Shown: positions 14,523 to 22,263 of the stretch, one piece after another
How positions within the stretch are numbered: position 1 is the first letter of the stretch
Layout: the number at the start of each line of letters is the position of its first letter
Origin: Fervidifonticultor sp964526945
GTDB lineage: Bacteria > Sysuimicrobiota > Sysuimicrobiia > Sysuimicrobiales > Humicultoraceae
Assembly: GCA_964526945.1 (NCBI GenBank)
Contig: CAZGNA010000019.1
Coordinates: 1-25,005, forward strand
Length of the DNA: 25,005 bases
Reading direction: 5' to 3'
Notes under the pieces: model-generated
What the model was told of the DNA's origin: nothing
Database searches by the model: none
What the model saw: only the letters and a program-made list of their open reading frames with translations
Position numbers and translations under genes: made by a program

Positions 14523-16265
14523 ATGCGCTACCGGGAGCTGGCCGACGCCTACGCCCGCATCGAAGCCACCACCGCGCGGCTGGCCATGACGCGCCTGCTC
14601 GCCGACCTGTTCCGCGCAACGCCCAAACGCGTGCTCCCTCTGGTCGTCTACCTCACCCAGGGCCAGCTCGCCCCGGGCTTTGCCGGCCTCGACGTCGGCG
14701 TGGCGGAGAAGCTGGCGGTGCGGGCCGTGGCCCAGGCCGCAGGTGTCGCGCCCGAGGAAGTCGCCCGGCGCCTGGCCCGCGCCGGCGACCTCGGCACGGT
14801 GGCCGAGGCGCTGCTCCAACGGGTGCGTCCTGCCGGACCGGCCCTCACGGTCGAGCACGTCCACAAGACGCTGGAGGGCGCGGCACGCGCTACGGGCAAG
14901 GGTGCACAGGCCGCCAGGCTGGCCGCCATCGCCGGCCTGCTGCGCCGGGCCACGCCCCTGGAAGCCAAGTACCTGGTGCGCACCATCACCGGCAAGTTGC
15001 GCCTGGGCGTCGGCGACATGACGGTGCTGGACGCGCTGGCGGAGGTGTTCGGTGGCGGCCGCCCCGCCCGCACCGCGCTGGAGCGCGCCTACAACCTCAC
15101 CTCCGACCTCGGCTACGTGGCTGCCATAGTGGCGCGGGGCGGGCTGGCCGCCGTGCGCAAGGTCCATGTCGTGGTGGGCAAGCCCATCCGCCCGATGCTG
15201 GCCGAGCGGCTCGCCGATCCCCACGAGATCCTGGCCAAGCTCGGCGGGCGCTGCGCGGCCGAGTACAAGTACGACGGTGAGCGGCTGCAGATCCACAAGC
15301 AGGGCACGCAGGTCGAGCTCTACTCGCGACGGCTGGAACGCATCACCACCCAGTACCCCGACGTCGTGGCCCTGGTGCGCCGGCACGTCAAGGCGAAGGA
15401 CGCCATCCTGGAGGGCGAGGTCGTGGCCATCGACCCCGACACCGGCGACCTGCGTCCCTTCCAGGACCTGATGCGCCGCCGCCGCAAGTACGGCATCGAC
15501 GAAGCGATGGCCGCGCTGCCCGCAGCCGTGTACGCGTTCGACCTGCTCTACGTCGACGGCCAGGACCTGACCGAGCAGCCGTACAGTGAGCGGCGGCGGC
15601 GGCTCGAGCGGACCATCGCCCCCAACGACCGGTTCCGCCTGGCCACCGGACGCGAAGTGACCTCGGTGGACGCCCTCGAGGAGTTCTTCCAGCAGGCCGT
15701 CGCCGACGGTTGCGAGGGCCTGATCTGCAAGGCGGCGGGCGGCGTCTACCAGGCCGGCGCCCGCGGGTGGCTGTGGATCAAGTTCAAGCGTGAGTACCGC
15801 AGCGAGATGACCGACACGGTCGACCTGGTCGTCGTGGGGGCGCTGCACGGGCGCGGCCGCCGCGCCGGCACCTACGGCGCGCTGCTCATGGCCGCCTACG
15901 ATGCGCCGGCGGGCACGTTCTCCACGGTCTGCAAGCTCGGCTCGGGGTTCACCGACGAGTTCCTGCGCACGCTGCCCGATCTCTTGCGCCCGCACCTCCG
16001 GCCCGAGCGGCCCCAGCGGGTCGACAGTCGCCTGGTCCCCGACCGGTGGGTCGAACCGGCGCTGGTGTTCGAGGTGATCGGCGCGGAGATCACCTTGAGC
16101 CCGGTCCACACCGCGGGGTGGGGTGCCGTCAGGGCGGGCGCGGGCCTCGCCATTCGGTTCCCGCGGTTCGTGCGCGTGCGGGACGACAAGGGCCCGACCG
16201 ACGCCACCACGGTGGCCGAGCTCCTCGCCATGTACCGGGAGCGCCTGAAGAGAGCCGCATCCTGA
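14523..16265 (+). CDS. lig: ATP-dependent DNA ligase, archaeal/LigI type
   Basis: A DNA ligase of 580 residues with the full three-domain order of archaeal and eukaryotic LigI-type enzymes: an N-terminal DNA-binding domain (about 1-220, including KYLVRTITGKLRLGVGD), an adenylation domain and an OB-fold domain. Seen: motif I EYKYDGER with the AMP-accepting Lys249, the same position as in Thermococcales ligases; EGEVVAID (motif III); EGLICK (motif IV); WIKFKREY (motif V); and the late OB-domain stretch RFPRFVRVRDDKGPTDATT. It seals nicks using ATP rather than the NAD+ used by bacterial LigA. There is no fused nuclease or primase module and no Ku gene nearby, so it is not a classic NHEJ LigD. 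It was probably acquired from archaea or retained in a deep lineage. ATG start at 14523. It is divergent from ogt, suggesting a repair role. Confidence 0.93.
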   Translation: MRYRELADAYARIEATTARLAMTRLLADLFRATPKRVLPLVVYLTQGQLAPGFAGLDVGVAEKLAVRAVAQAAGVAPEEVARRLARAGDLGTVAEALLQRVRPAGPALTVEHVHKTLEGAARATGKGAQAARLAAIAGLLRRATPLEAKYLVRTITGKLRLGVGDMTVLDALAEVFGGGRPARTALERAYNLTSDLGYVAAIVARGGLAAVRKVHVVVGKPIRPMLAERLADPHEILAKLGGRCAAEYKYDGERLQIHKQGTQVELYSRRLERITTQYPDVVALVRRHVKAKDAILEGEVVAIDPDTGDLRPFQDLMRRRRKYGIDEAMAALPAAVYAFDLLYVDGQDLTEQPYSERRRRLERTIAPNDRFRLATGREVTSVDALEEFFQQAVADGCEGLICKAAGGVYQAGARGWLWIKFKREYRSEMTDTVDLVVVGALHGRGRRAGTYGALLMAAYDAPAGTFSTVCKLGSGFTDEFLRTLPDLLRPHLRPERPQRVDSRLVPDRWVEPALVFEVIGAEITLSPVHTAGWGAVRAGAGLAIRFPRFVRVRDDKGPTDATTVAELLAMYRERLKRAAS

Positions 16266-16493
16266 GCCCACCGGGACGATCAGCGCGCCGGCGACAGTGT
16301 CGGGTGACCCGCGTATGCCGTCGAGAGGTATCCTGGGCCCGCGGCGACGACACCACGTCGGCAGAGACGGCTAACGCACCGCGGCTCTGTACTTCATCCT
16401 CAGTCCGGGGGACGATCACCCCGTCGGCAGCCTGGCAGGGCCACCCGCAGCGCCGCGGACGGCGGTGGCGAGGGCCCCGGCCGCGCGCACCGC

Positions 16494-17267
16494 TTACGCC
16501 AGCCGGTAGACGCCTGGCGCCACTTCCGGGAAACGCCGCCAGACCTCGCCGTCGTGGCCCGGGCATAGCCGGCTCTCGTCGCCGTCGCACAGCGCGCGAA
16601 TGCGCCGCATGGCGTCCAGGCACTCCGCGACGCTGCAGAGGTGAATTGCCGGGGGCATCCAGTCGCGCAGGTTGCGGTAGGTCGTCAGGGCGTCGTTGGC
16701 GATGACGAACGGCCCCTTGGCGGTCTCCACCACCACGATCTGCATCCCCGGCGAGTGTCCGCCCACCCACTCCAGCCGCACACCGGGCAGCGGCTCCAAC
16801 ACGCCCTCGACGACCTTCAGCCGGCCATGCACCTGCAGGTCTCCCAGCTCCTCGGTGAACCGGTCGCTCAGGAAACGCTGGTACCAGGGCTCGCCGGCAC
16901 CGTAGCCGGTCCAGAACTCCACCTCACGGCGCTGCACCCAGAAGGTGGCTGCCGGGAAGGCCCCCTCCAGGTCGAAGTGATCCCAGTGCAGGTGCGTGAG
17001 CAGCACCGTGCGCACCTGTTCGGGCTGCACGCCCACCGCGGCCAGCAACTGCTCTCGCGGCCGCAGCCCGTCGACGGGAATGCCCTTGAGGCGTCCCAGG
17101 CGTGGCGTGAACCCCGTGTCCACCACCACCGGCCCGTCGGCGCCCTCCAGCACCCACAGGAAGTAGGCAGACGTCGTCGTCTCGCCCACCGGGTGCAGGT
17201 AGAGGCGCGTCGACCAGTCCACCGTACGGCCCCCCGGGCTCAAGGCGAACACCTGCCACGTCGGCAT
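16494..17267 (-). CDS. MBL-fold metallo-hydrolase (N-acyl homoserine lactonase-like)
   Basis: A 257-residue metallo-beta-lactamase-fold enzyme of the AHL-lactonase-like branch (AttM/AiiA type). Seen: an early HPVGETTTSAYFLWVLEG, VVVDTGF, the zinc motif THLHWDHFDL (His92, His94, Asp96, His97), GGHSPGM (third-site His), an Asp in VIANDALTTYRN, and CPGHDGEVW (last His). All ligands of a binuclear zinc site are present, so it should be an active hydrolase, perhaps of lactones or esters. Quorum quenching is known for some relatives but cannot be concluded here, and no LuxI/LuxR genes are present. Start ATG at 17267 with AGGAGG seven bases upstream, which rules out longer readings of the frame. It is convergent with the ligase gene across a gap of about 230 bp with nothing recognisable. 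Confidence 0.88.
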   Translation of the reverse strand: MPTWQVFALSPGGRTVDWSTRLYLHPVGETTTSAYFLWVLEGADGPVVVDTGFTPRLGRLKGIPVDGLRPREQLLAAVGVQPEQVRTVLLTHLHWDHFDLEGAFPAATFWVQRREVEFWTGYGAGEPWYQRFLSDRFTEELGDLQVHGRLKVVEGVLEPLPGVRLEWVGGHSPGMQIVVVETAKGPFVIANDALTTYRNLRDWMPPAIHLCSVAECLDAMRRIRALCDGDESRLCPGHDGEVWRRFPEVAPGVYRLA

Positions 17268-17390
17268 ACGACAACCTCCTCCCATCGCGCTGCCGCATCG
17301 GCGCCATCCGCTGATATTCGCGCACGCCGGCCGCGGGCCTGCGCCACGCGAGCGCGGCGGCGCGTGCCCCCCGGAGGCCTGGCCGGCTGC

Positions 17391-17504
17391 TTCCATCTGT
17401 CGTCGGTGCCCGGCACCGGCAGGAACGCGGCAGCCCAGCCCTGGTTCGTGTGCCACCACGATCCATCTGCCCTCGATGGTCGGGATCGGCAGGAACGCGA
17501 CAGC
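17391..17504. repeat. Diverged two-copy direct repeat of about 44 bp
   Basis: 17391-17434 and 17461-17504 match at 35 of 44 positions by my count. They share the flanks CCATCTG and the core CGGCAGGAACGCG. The period is 70 bp and the spacer 26 bp. It resembles an older duplication of the kind seen at 959 and 14278, but with a different sequence. Confidence 0.7.
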
Positions 17505-17543
17505 GGACGCTTCCCCAGGGGCACCCCGCGTTCCCGTCCGCTG
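17501..17543. repeat. Inverted repeat upstream of csp
   Basis: CAGCGGACG (17501-17509) and CGTCCGCTG (17535-17543) are exact complements around a 25-base centre that itself contains CCCCAGGGG. It starts inside the second copy of the neighbouring direct repeat and ends about 45 bases before the csp -35 box. It might be a terminator or regulator-binding site; this is inference. Confidence 0.4.
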
Positions 17544-17588
17544 GGGTTACCTGGCAGCCGGGCCTCGTGACGCCGCCCGCCGGTGGTC

Positions 17589-17617
17589 TTGCGCTCGTGC
17601 CCAACCCGTGAGACAAT
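17589..17617 (+). promoter_or_regulatory. Probable sigma70-type promoter of csp
   Basis: TTGCGC (17589-17594), 17 bases, then GACAAT (17612-17617). Each box matches four of six consensus positions and the spacing is ideal. It is placed about 60 bp before the csp start, giving a 5' leader of about 50 nt. It stands out because the surroundings are very GC-rich. Confidence 0.5.
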
Positions 17618-17676
17618 GGCCGGGCATCGCAGAGGGCAAGGCGTCTGTGGTAGCTTGCGGCAAAGGTGGCAGGATG

Positions 17677-17883
17677 ATGGCAACAGGCACCGTGAAGTGG
17701 TTCAGCAACGAGAAGGGCTACGGGTTCATTACACCCGACGACGGCACGAAGGATCTCTTCGTGCACTTCAGCGGCATCGAGGGCGACGGCTACCGCTCGC
17801 TGGTCGAGGGGCAGAAGGTCGAGTACACGCAGACCCAGGGCCAGAAGGGACCGCAGGCCACGCGGGTGCGCCCGATCGGCTAA
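17677..17883 (+). CDS. csp: Cold-shock protein (CspA family)
   Basis: A single cold-shock domain of 68 residues, the normal length. It is a small cytosolic single-stranded RNA/DNA-binding protein that melts RNA secondary structure, and it is often abundant in growth as well as in cold. Seen: MATGTVKWFSNEKGYGFI with RNP1 KGYGFI (13-18), RNP2 DLFVHF (26-31), and the closing GQKGPQATRVRPI. The ATG at 17677 is preferred to one three bases earlier because AAGGTGG then has a 7-base spacing. A good promoter lies upstream, and a 15-bp perfect hairpin lies about 70 bp downstream, so the gene looks like a complete single transcription unit. Confidence 0.95.
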   Translation: MATGTVKWFSNEKGYGFITPDDGTKDLFVHFSGIEGDGYRSLVEGQKVEYTQTQGQKGPQATRVRPIG

Positions 17884-17951
17884 CCGGGCCGCCCCGCGCC
17901 GTCTTCCGGCCGACAGGAGGAGGAGACGGCTGCCAGCCGGATGGTGAGGTT

Positions 17952-17984
17952 CGCGGGCCCGGGCGCACAGCGCCCGGGCCCGCG
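17952..17984 (+). terminator. 15-bp perfect hairpin downstream of csp
   Basis: Bases 17952-17966 (CGCGGGCCCGGGCGC) and 17970-17984 are exact reverse complements around the loop ACA. This is the strongest hairpin I found in the window, 68 bases after the csp stop. No T-run follows, so it may act as a T-less terminator or as a 3'-end stabiliser of the csp mRNA. Each arm also contains a self-complementary GGGCCC/CCCGGG core. Confidence 0.65.
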
Positions 17985-18125
17985 GCGTTGCCAGCACCGA
18001 GCGGTCGCCCGCACCACCGCGCGTCGAGCAGGTATCTCCATGCCGGGCGGGTAACGGTTCTACGGGACCGCATCTTTCGTCGCCGGCACAGCCCGGACTC
18101 CCTGGCGACGACACGGAGGTGGGCG

Positions 18126-18689
18126 ATGGATCGCAGCGCAGCTGGTCGGGGGGTGCTGGTGGCGGTCGTCCTCGCAGCGGCTGCCACGCTCGTGCTGGTA
18201 CCACCGGCGTCGGCCAAGACGGCGAAGGAGATCGACGCCGGCGTGGACGCCGTGCTGGACCAGTTCATGCAGAAAGTGAAGGGCGCCCGGGAGTTCCTCC
18301 GGACCGCCAAGGGCGTGCTGGTCTTCCCCGGCGTCATCAAGGCCGGCATCGGCGTCGGCGGCGAGTACGGGGAAGGCGCGCTGCGCATCGGGGGGCGCAC
18401 GGTCGCCTACTACAGCCTGGCCGCCGCCTCTATCGGACTGCAGCTGGGCGCCCAGAAGAAGGACATCATCATCGTCTTCCTCGACAGCAAGGCGCTGGCC
18501 GACTTCCGCGCCAGCACCGGCTGGCAGGTGGGCGTGAACGGCTCGGTGGTGCTCGTCGACCTGGGCGCCGACGCATCGATCGACACGCAAAAGGCCAACA
18601 AGCCCATCGTGGGCTTCGTGATCGGCCAGAAGGGCTTGATGTACAACCTGACGCTGGAAGGCGCGAAGATCTCCAGGATCGACCGGTAG
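18126..18689 (+). CDS. Secreted SYLF-domain (YSC84/DUF500) lipid-binding protein
   Basis: A 187-residue exported protein made of a signal peptide and a single SYLF domain. Seen: MDRSAAGRG, then a hydrophobic run ending PPASA (cleavage after about residue 30), AKEIDAGVDAVLDQF, the family phrase TAKGVLVFPGVIKAGIGVGGEYGEG, a YYSLAAASIGLQLGAQKKD segment (usual S-x-G-x-Q-x-G-x-Q), and the C-terminal GLMYNLTLEGAKISRI. SYLF domains bind phosphoinositides or other lipids in eukaryotes. Bacterial members are periplasmic or surface proteins without a settled role. ATG 18126 has GGAGGT five bases upstream. An upstream in-frame extension through the csp region has no family likeness and is excluded. Confidence 0.9.
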   Translation: MDRSAAGRGVLVAVVLAAAATLVLVPPASAKTAKEIDAGVDAVLDQFMQKVKGAREFLRTAKGVLVFPGVIKAGIGVGGEYGEGALRIGGRTVAYYSLAAASIGLQLGAQKKDIIIVFLDSKALADFRASTGWQVGVNGSVVLVDLGADASIDTQKANKPIVGFVIGQKGLMYNLTLEGAKISRIDR

Positions 18690-18754
18690 ACGCCTGAGCG
18701 GCCTGCGCCGGCCGGTCGGGTCGTACACGCGCCGCTGCCGTCGTGCGCGTAGGA

Positions 18755-18772
18755 CGCCGGGAGACCCCGGCG
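18755..18772. terminator. Hairpin between convergent SYLF and DUF402 genes
   Basis: CGCCGGG (18755-18761), loop AGAC, CCCGGCG (18766-18772): a perfect 7-bp stem with a 4-base loop, in the gap between stops at 18689 and 18885. No T-run. The place and shape suggest a shared terminator. Confidence 0.5.
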
Positions 18773-18884
18773 CGGCCTGCATCGGGCTAACGGACCGCGC
18801 TTTGCGTCGGGGCACCCCTGTGGCCTGCTGCGGCGGGCACGCGGTGGCTTCCTCAGTGCGTGCCGCCATGCGCAGTGCGGGCCG

Positions 18885-19415
18885 TTACAGGGCGTACGTC
18901 CGCACGACCTCCGGCGGAAAGTCGCCCCGCGCGGTGGCCGCCACGAGCGCGTCCAGGACCGCGCGGGCGTGGGCCGCCTGCGCGGGGGTCAGGTGCCCCA
19001 GGCGCACGGCCGCTGCGAACTCGTCTTCGTCGAGCACCAGGTGCCCGCCGTCCGGCGCGATCCAGAGGTCGAGGAAGAGGTCCACGAGAGGGTCGAGGGT
19101 GTGCGGGTCCGCGTCCTGCCACCGCACCGGCTCCAGCACGTCGACGTAGTACCCCGTCCAGGTCCCATCGGGGCGGTAGATCCGGCCCACGTCGAAGGGC
19201 TGGTCCTTGAACAGGAACCACACGGCCCCATACCCGGCTGCCAGTACCGGCACACCGCCGTAGTGCAGCGGACGCGAGGGTGCCAGGTCGTGGGCAACGA
19301 CGATGAGGTGCTCGGTGGCCTCGAGCAGGTGGGCCGTGAACGCGACGCGCCGGTCCGGCGGGCGCACGAACTCGAACACGATCTGTCCCTTGCTGCGGGT
19401 GGGGTGGACCGTCAT
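18885..19415 (-). CDS. DUF402-domain protein
   Basis: A 176-residue cytosolic protein of the DUF402 family. Relatives include FomD-like and Ntdp-type nucleoside di/triphosphate hydrolases, which use acidic residues to bind metal. Seen: TGYYVDVLEPVRW (typical W/Y-YVD strand), an acidic DPLVDLFLDLWIAPDGG, then LDEDEFAAAVRLGHLTPAQAAHARAVLDAL. This is the usual order of the fold: a beta barrel, the acidic D-x-D region, and the LDxDEF motif leading into the C-terminal helices. A phosphatase activity is plausible from the family but not proven here. The ATG at 19415 has GGTGAG just upstream. It is divergent from the pyruvyl transferase gene by about 100 bp. Confidence 0.82.
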   Translation of the reverse strand: MTVHPTRSKGQIVFEFVRPPDRRVAFTAHLLEATEHLIVVAHDLAPSRPLHYGGVPVLAAGYGAVWFLFKDQPFDVGRIYRPDGTWTGYYVDVLEPVRWQDADPHTLDPLVDLFLDLWIAPDGGHLVLDEDEFAAAVRLGHLTPAQAAHARAVLDALVAATARGDFPPEVVRTYAL

Positions 19416-19516
19416 GGGCTCACCGAGGGTGCAGGGGTGATCCCCCGACGCACGCTACGCCGCCGGCCTGGCGATGCGCTGGCCCGAGCAAACCATCCCC
19501 GTGCCCGTGGCGTCCT

Positions 19517-20776
19517 ATGCGTGCAGACGTCCGCCGGGGGCAGATCGTGTCCGTGCATCGCGCGTCTGGAATCCACCGTGGTGCCCACCTGCAGGATCTT
19601 CGTAATCGGGGTGCCGCTGTCCCCTCCGCCGGCGCGGGGCTGGTCGCCGCGCTGCGGGGCACGCTGCACGACGTCTTCCGCGCCGTGCTGGGGACTGCAC
19701 GCACGTGCGCTCTGCTCGACTTCCCCAACCACACCAACGTGGGCGACAGCCTCATCTGGGCCGGCGAGCGCACCTTGCTCGACCGATGCGGGATCCGGGT
19801 GCTCTACACCGCCGACCGCAGGACCTTCAGCGCGACCGCGTTGCGGCGCCTGCCGCGCGCCACCCCCATCCTCTTCCACGGCGGTGGCAACCTGGGGGAT
19901 CTCTGGCCCGCCCACGAGGTGTTCCGCGAGACGGTCGTCGCGACGTGCCCCGACCGTCCCATCGTGTTCCTGCCGCAGACGGTCACCTTCGTGCAGCCAG
20001 CGGCTCTCCAGCGCGCGGGCGCCATCCTCCGGCGGCATCCCAACCTCACCGTGCTGGTCCGGGATACCGAGAGCCTGCGGATCGTCGGCCAGGAGCTCCG
20101 CGTCCGCGCGGTCCTGTGTCCGGACCCCGCGTTTGCGCTCGATACCCTGCCCGGGGCCGCCGCCCCGCTGGCAGCGCCGGCCCCTGCAGGGCGCGTGCTC
20201 CTCCTGCTCCGCAGGGACCACGAAGCGGCGCTGACCAGAGGACAGCACCCGCAGGCGGTCGACTGGGTCACGATCGCGGGCCGCGACTGGGCAGCGCTCG
20301 TCCGGCACGTCGCGCGTATCACGCTGGCCGATCTCCGCCTGCGGATGGCCCGGTGGACAGCGGCCGACGCCCCGCCTGTGGCTCCCGCGGTGTCTGCCCG
20401 CCTCACCGCCTACGATGCGCTGGCGACGTGGCTGGTCCGCAGGGGTGTCCGGCTGATCGCCAACAGCGACGTCGTCGTGACCGACCGCCTCCACGGTCAC
20501 ATCCTGGCGATGCTGCTGGAACGGCCGCACGTGCTGCTCGACGACCGCTACGGGAAGCTCCGGCGCTTCGTCCGGACCTGGACACAGCCCTCACGCCTCG
20601 TCCACTGGGCCCGGACGCTCGACGAGGCGCTGCACGTCGCCACAGCGCTCGCGCAGTCGCCGCCGGCCGCCGCAGGGCCCGTGGGGAACGTGTCAAGTAC
20701 GTCGTTCGGCCGCTGGCTCGAACCACGCCATGAGGCACGGAGGACACCATGGACATCACGCGACGGCAGTTCCTGA
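19517..20776 (+). CDS. Polysaccharide pyruvyl transferase family protein
   Basis: An enzyme of up to 419 residues in the polysaccharide pyruvyltransferase family (CsaB/WcaK/EpsO-like), which adds pyruvate ketals from phosphoenolpyruvate to cell-wall or exopolysaccharide sugars. Seen: LLDFPNHTNVGDSLIWAGER, a glycine-rich ILFHGGGNLGDLW, VFLPQTVTF, VLVRDTESL, a Pro-Asp-Pro in LCPDPAF, and near the C-terminus DVVVTDRLHGHILAMLL, the diagnostic sugar-nucleotide end motif. The start is uncertain: ATG 19517 lacks a ribosome binding site, while GTG 19547 follows GGGGGCAG. The first 45 residues carry no family likeness. The last 28 bases overlap the Kelch gene in another frame, implying co-transcription. 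There is no other glycan biosynthesis gene nearby. Confidence 0.85.
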   Translation: MRADVRRGQIVSVHRASGIHRGAHLQDLRNRGAAVPSAGAGLVAALRGTLHDVFRAVLGTARTCALLDFPNHTNVGDSLIWAGERTLLDRCGIRVLYTADRRTFSATALRRLPRATPILFHGGGNLGDLWPAHEVFRETVVATCPDRPIVFLPQTVTFVQPAALQRAGAILRRHPNLTVLVRDTESLRIVGQELRVRAVLCPDPAFALDTLPGAAAPLAAPAPAGRVLLLLRRDHEAALTRGQHPQAVDWVTIAGRDWAALVRHVARITLADLRLRMARWTAADAPPVAPAVSARLTAYDALATWLVRRGVRLIANSDVVVTDRLHGHILAMLLERPHVLLDDRYGKLRRFVRTWTQPSRLVHWARTLDEALHVATALAQSPPAAAGPVGNVSSTSFGRWLEPRHEARRTPWTSRDGSS

Positions 20777-21717
20777 CCGTGGCGGCGGGCGCGATCGTCG
20801 GCCCGGCCGTCGGTATGGGGCGCGCGACGCGCGGGGCGGCCGCCGAAGGGTCCGGACGTTGGGTGCGGCGGGCCTCACTGCCATTCCCCCGCACGGAAGT
20901 CAGCGTTGCGGCCCTCGACGGCAAAGTGTACGTGATCGCAGGGTACGCCCATGGCCGCGTCGACCAGCCCTACACCCAGGCATACGACCCGCAGGCGGAT
21001 GCCTGGCGCGACCTCGCCCCGATGCCCAGAGGCCTCAACCACGTCGCGGTAGTGGGCAGTCGGGGGCGCATCTGGGCGTTTGGCGGATTCGTGGAGCAGA
21101 ACCGGAACGCCGTGGCGGACGCCTACGTCTACCATGCGGCCGCAGACCGCTGGGAGCGCATCGCGCCCCTGCCGGCGCCCCGCGGGGCGGCCTCGGCGGT
21201 CGAGCTCGGCGGGCTGCTCCACCTCGTCGGCGGGCGCGACCACCAGAGCGTCGGCACGCACGAGGTCTACGACCCCACGGCGGACCGCTGGCACGCCCGC
21301 GCCCCGCTTCCGGACCCGCGCGACCATCTGGGCCTGGTGGTGCTCGACGGACGCATCCACGCCATCGGGGGCCGCTTCAACACCTTCGCCAACAACCGCG
21401 CCACCCACCATGTCTACGACCCCACCCGCGACCGATGGGAAGAGCGCGCACCGCTCCCGAAGCCGCGCAGCGGCGTGGCGGCAGCGGTGCTGCGCGGGCG
21501 CATCTACGTGTGCGGGGGCGAGGAGACGGGCGGCGTCTTCCCGGACAATGACGCCTACGACCCCCAGGCGGATCGCTGGACGGCCATGGCCCCCATGCCC
21601 ACCCCGCGCCACGGGACCGGCGCCGCGGCGGTGGGTGCGTGGATCTACGTGCCGGCGGGCGGGCTCACCGTAGGCGGCAGTCGCCCTTCCGACGTGCACG
21701 AGGCGTTTGCGCCCTGA
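20749..21717 (+). CDS. Tat-exported Kelch-repeat beta-propeller protein
   Basis: A 322-residue protein with a twin-arginine signal peptide (ITRRQFLTVAAGAIVGPAVG, cleaved probably near GAAAEG) followed by six Kelch blades. Seen: the repeated pattern of a GG or AG strand end and W-x5-P turns: RWVRRASLP, AWRDLAPMP, RWERIAPLP, RWHARAPLP, RWEERAPLP and RWTAMAPMP, with strands such as IWAFGGF, LHLVGGRD, IHAIGGRF and IYVCGGEE. Kelch propellers bind proteins or sugars and include galactose-oxidase-like enzymes, but no oxidase Cys-Tyr site can be seen. Folding before export is implied by the Tat signal. ATG 20749 has GGAGG six bases upstream, located inside the end of the pyruvyl transferase gene. The pair may act on the same cell-surface glycan; this is inference. 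Confidence 0.88.
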   Translation: MDITRRQFLTVAAGAIVGPAVGMGRATRGAAAEGSGRWVRRASLPFPRTEVSVAALDGKVYVIAGYAHGRVDQPYTQAYDPQADAWRDLAPMPRGLNHVAVVGSRGRIWAFGGFVEQNRNAVADAYVYHAAADRWERIAPLPAPRGAASAVELGGLLHLVGGRDHQSVGTHEVYDPTADRWHARAPLPDPRDHLGLVVLDGRIHAIGGRFNTFANNRATHHVYDPTRDRWEERAPLPKPRSGVAAAVLRGRIYVCGGEETGGVFPDNDAYDPQADRWTAMAPMPTPRHGTGAAAVGAWIYVPAGGLTVGGSRPSDVHEAFAP

Positions 21718-22263
21718 AGACGCAGCGGGAGGCACGCTCGGCAGGCGCTCAAGCGCGGTCGCAGCTCACACGGCCTGCGGACATCGATCGTGCAGCCCGT
21801 GGTGGGCACGCCCCGAGAAGGAGGCAGGCGTTCGCGTTACGGCCCCGGTGAGGACCACGAACGCCGCCCAGCCTATCACCCAGGTGGCCGCCGGTCGTCC
21901 TCCCGCCCATGCCTGCGTGCCCCCTGCACCTCCTCCGCCCCCACCGGCACGCTGGTGGTCACCACCATGGTACCCGGTTGTCGGGACCGACGACCGCACC
22001 AGCGTGGGCCAGCGCGCGCACGACGGGCACCGTACGTGCCGCACACCGGTACCGGTACGTCCCTCGGCCCATCAGGTATCCGCGTCCGTAGTCTGGACAG
22101 ATCTCGCCGCGCTACGCTGAGGCCGGGCCATTCGCGAGGAGTGCGGCACGGGCTGGAATAGCGCAGGGCGCACAGCACGTACACGAGGCGAAGGCACCGC
22201 ACGTCTGGATGGCCCACCTGGGAATACCGCAGCGTGGGCCGTTGCCTTCAGAAAGGCTGGTGG
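21718..22263. other. 546-bp gap without a supported gene
   Basis: Between the Kelch stop and the protease start. Short open frames exist on both strands, but none shows a ribosome binding site, a family motif or protein-like composition. One minus-strand frame (21766-22044) has a brief hydrophobic stretch but is Gly/Arg-rich and unconvincing. A GGTACC-type palindrome (ACCGGTACCGGTAC) occurs near 22040. The gap is long for this dense window, so a decayed gene or an unrecognised RNA is possible. Confidence 0.5.

Larger units (their letters stand above)
17268..17676. other. Divergent intergenic region between the MBL gene and csp
   Basis: About 410 bp without a supported gene. From left to right it holds a diverged two-copy repeat (17391-17504), a 9-bp inverted repeat (17501-17543) and a plausible csp promoter (17589-17617) with a leader of about 55-60 bases before the cold-shock start. 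Confidence 0.6.

Noticed and set aside
14340..16271. 643-codon minus-strand frame opposite the DNA ligase
   Set aside because: Fully explained as an antisense shadow of the ligase, which has all six ligase motifs on the plus strand.
16494..17267. Quorum-quenching system
   Set aside because: The MBL enzyme resembles AHL lactonases, but there are no LuxI/LuxR-type neighbours and the family hydrolyses many substrates.
17583..18125. N-terminal extension of the SYLF protein through the csp region
   Set aside because: Overlaps csp in another frame and lacks family likeness; the ATG at 18126 has a strong ribosome binding site and a signal peptide.
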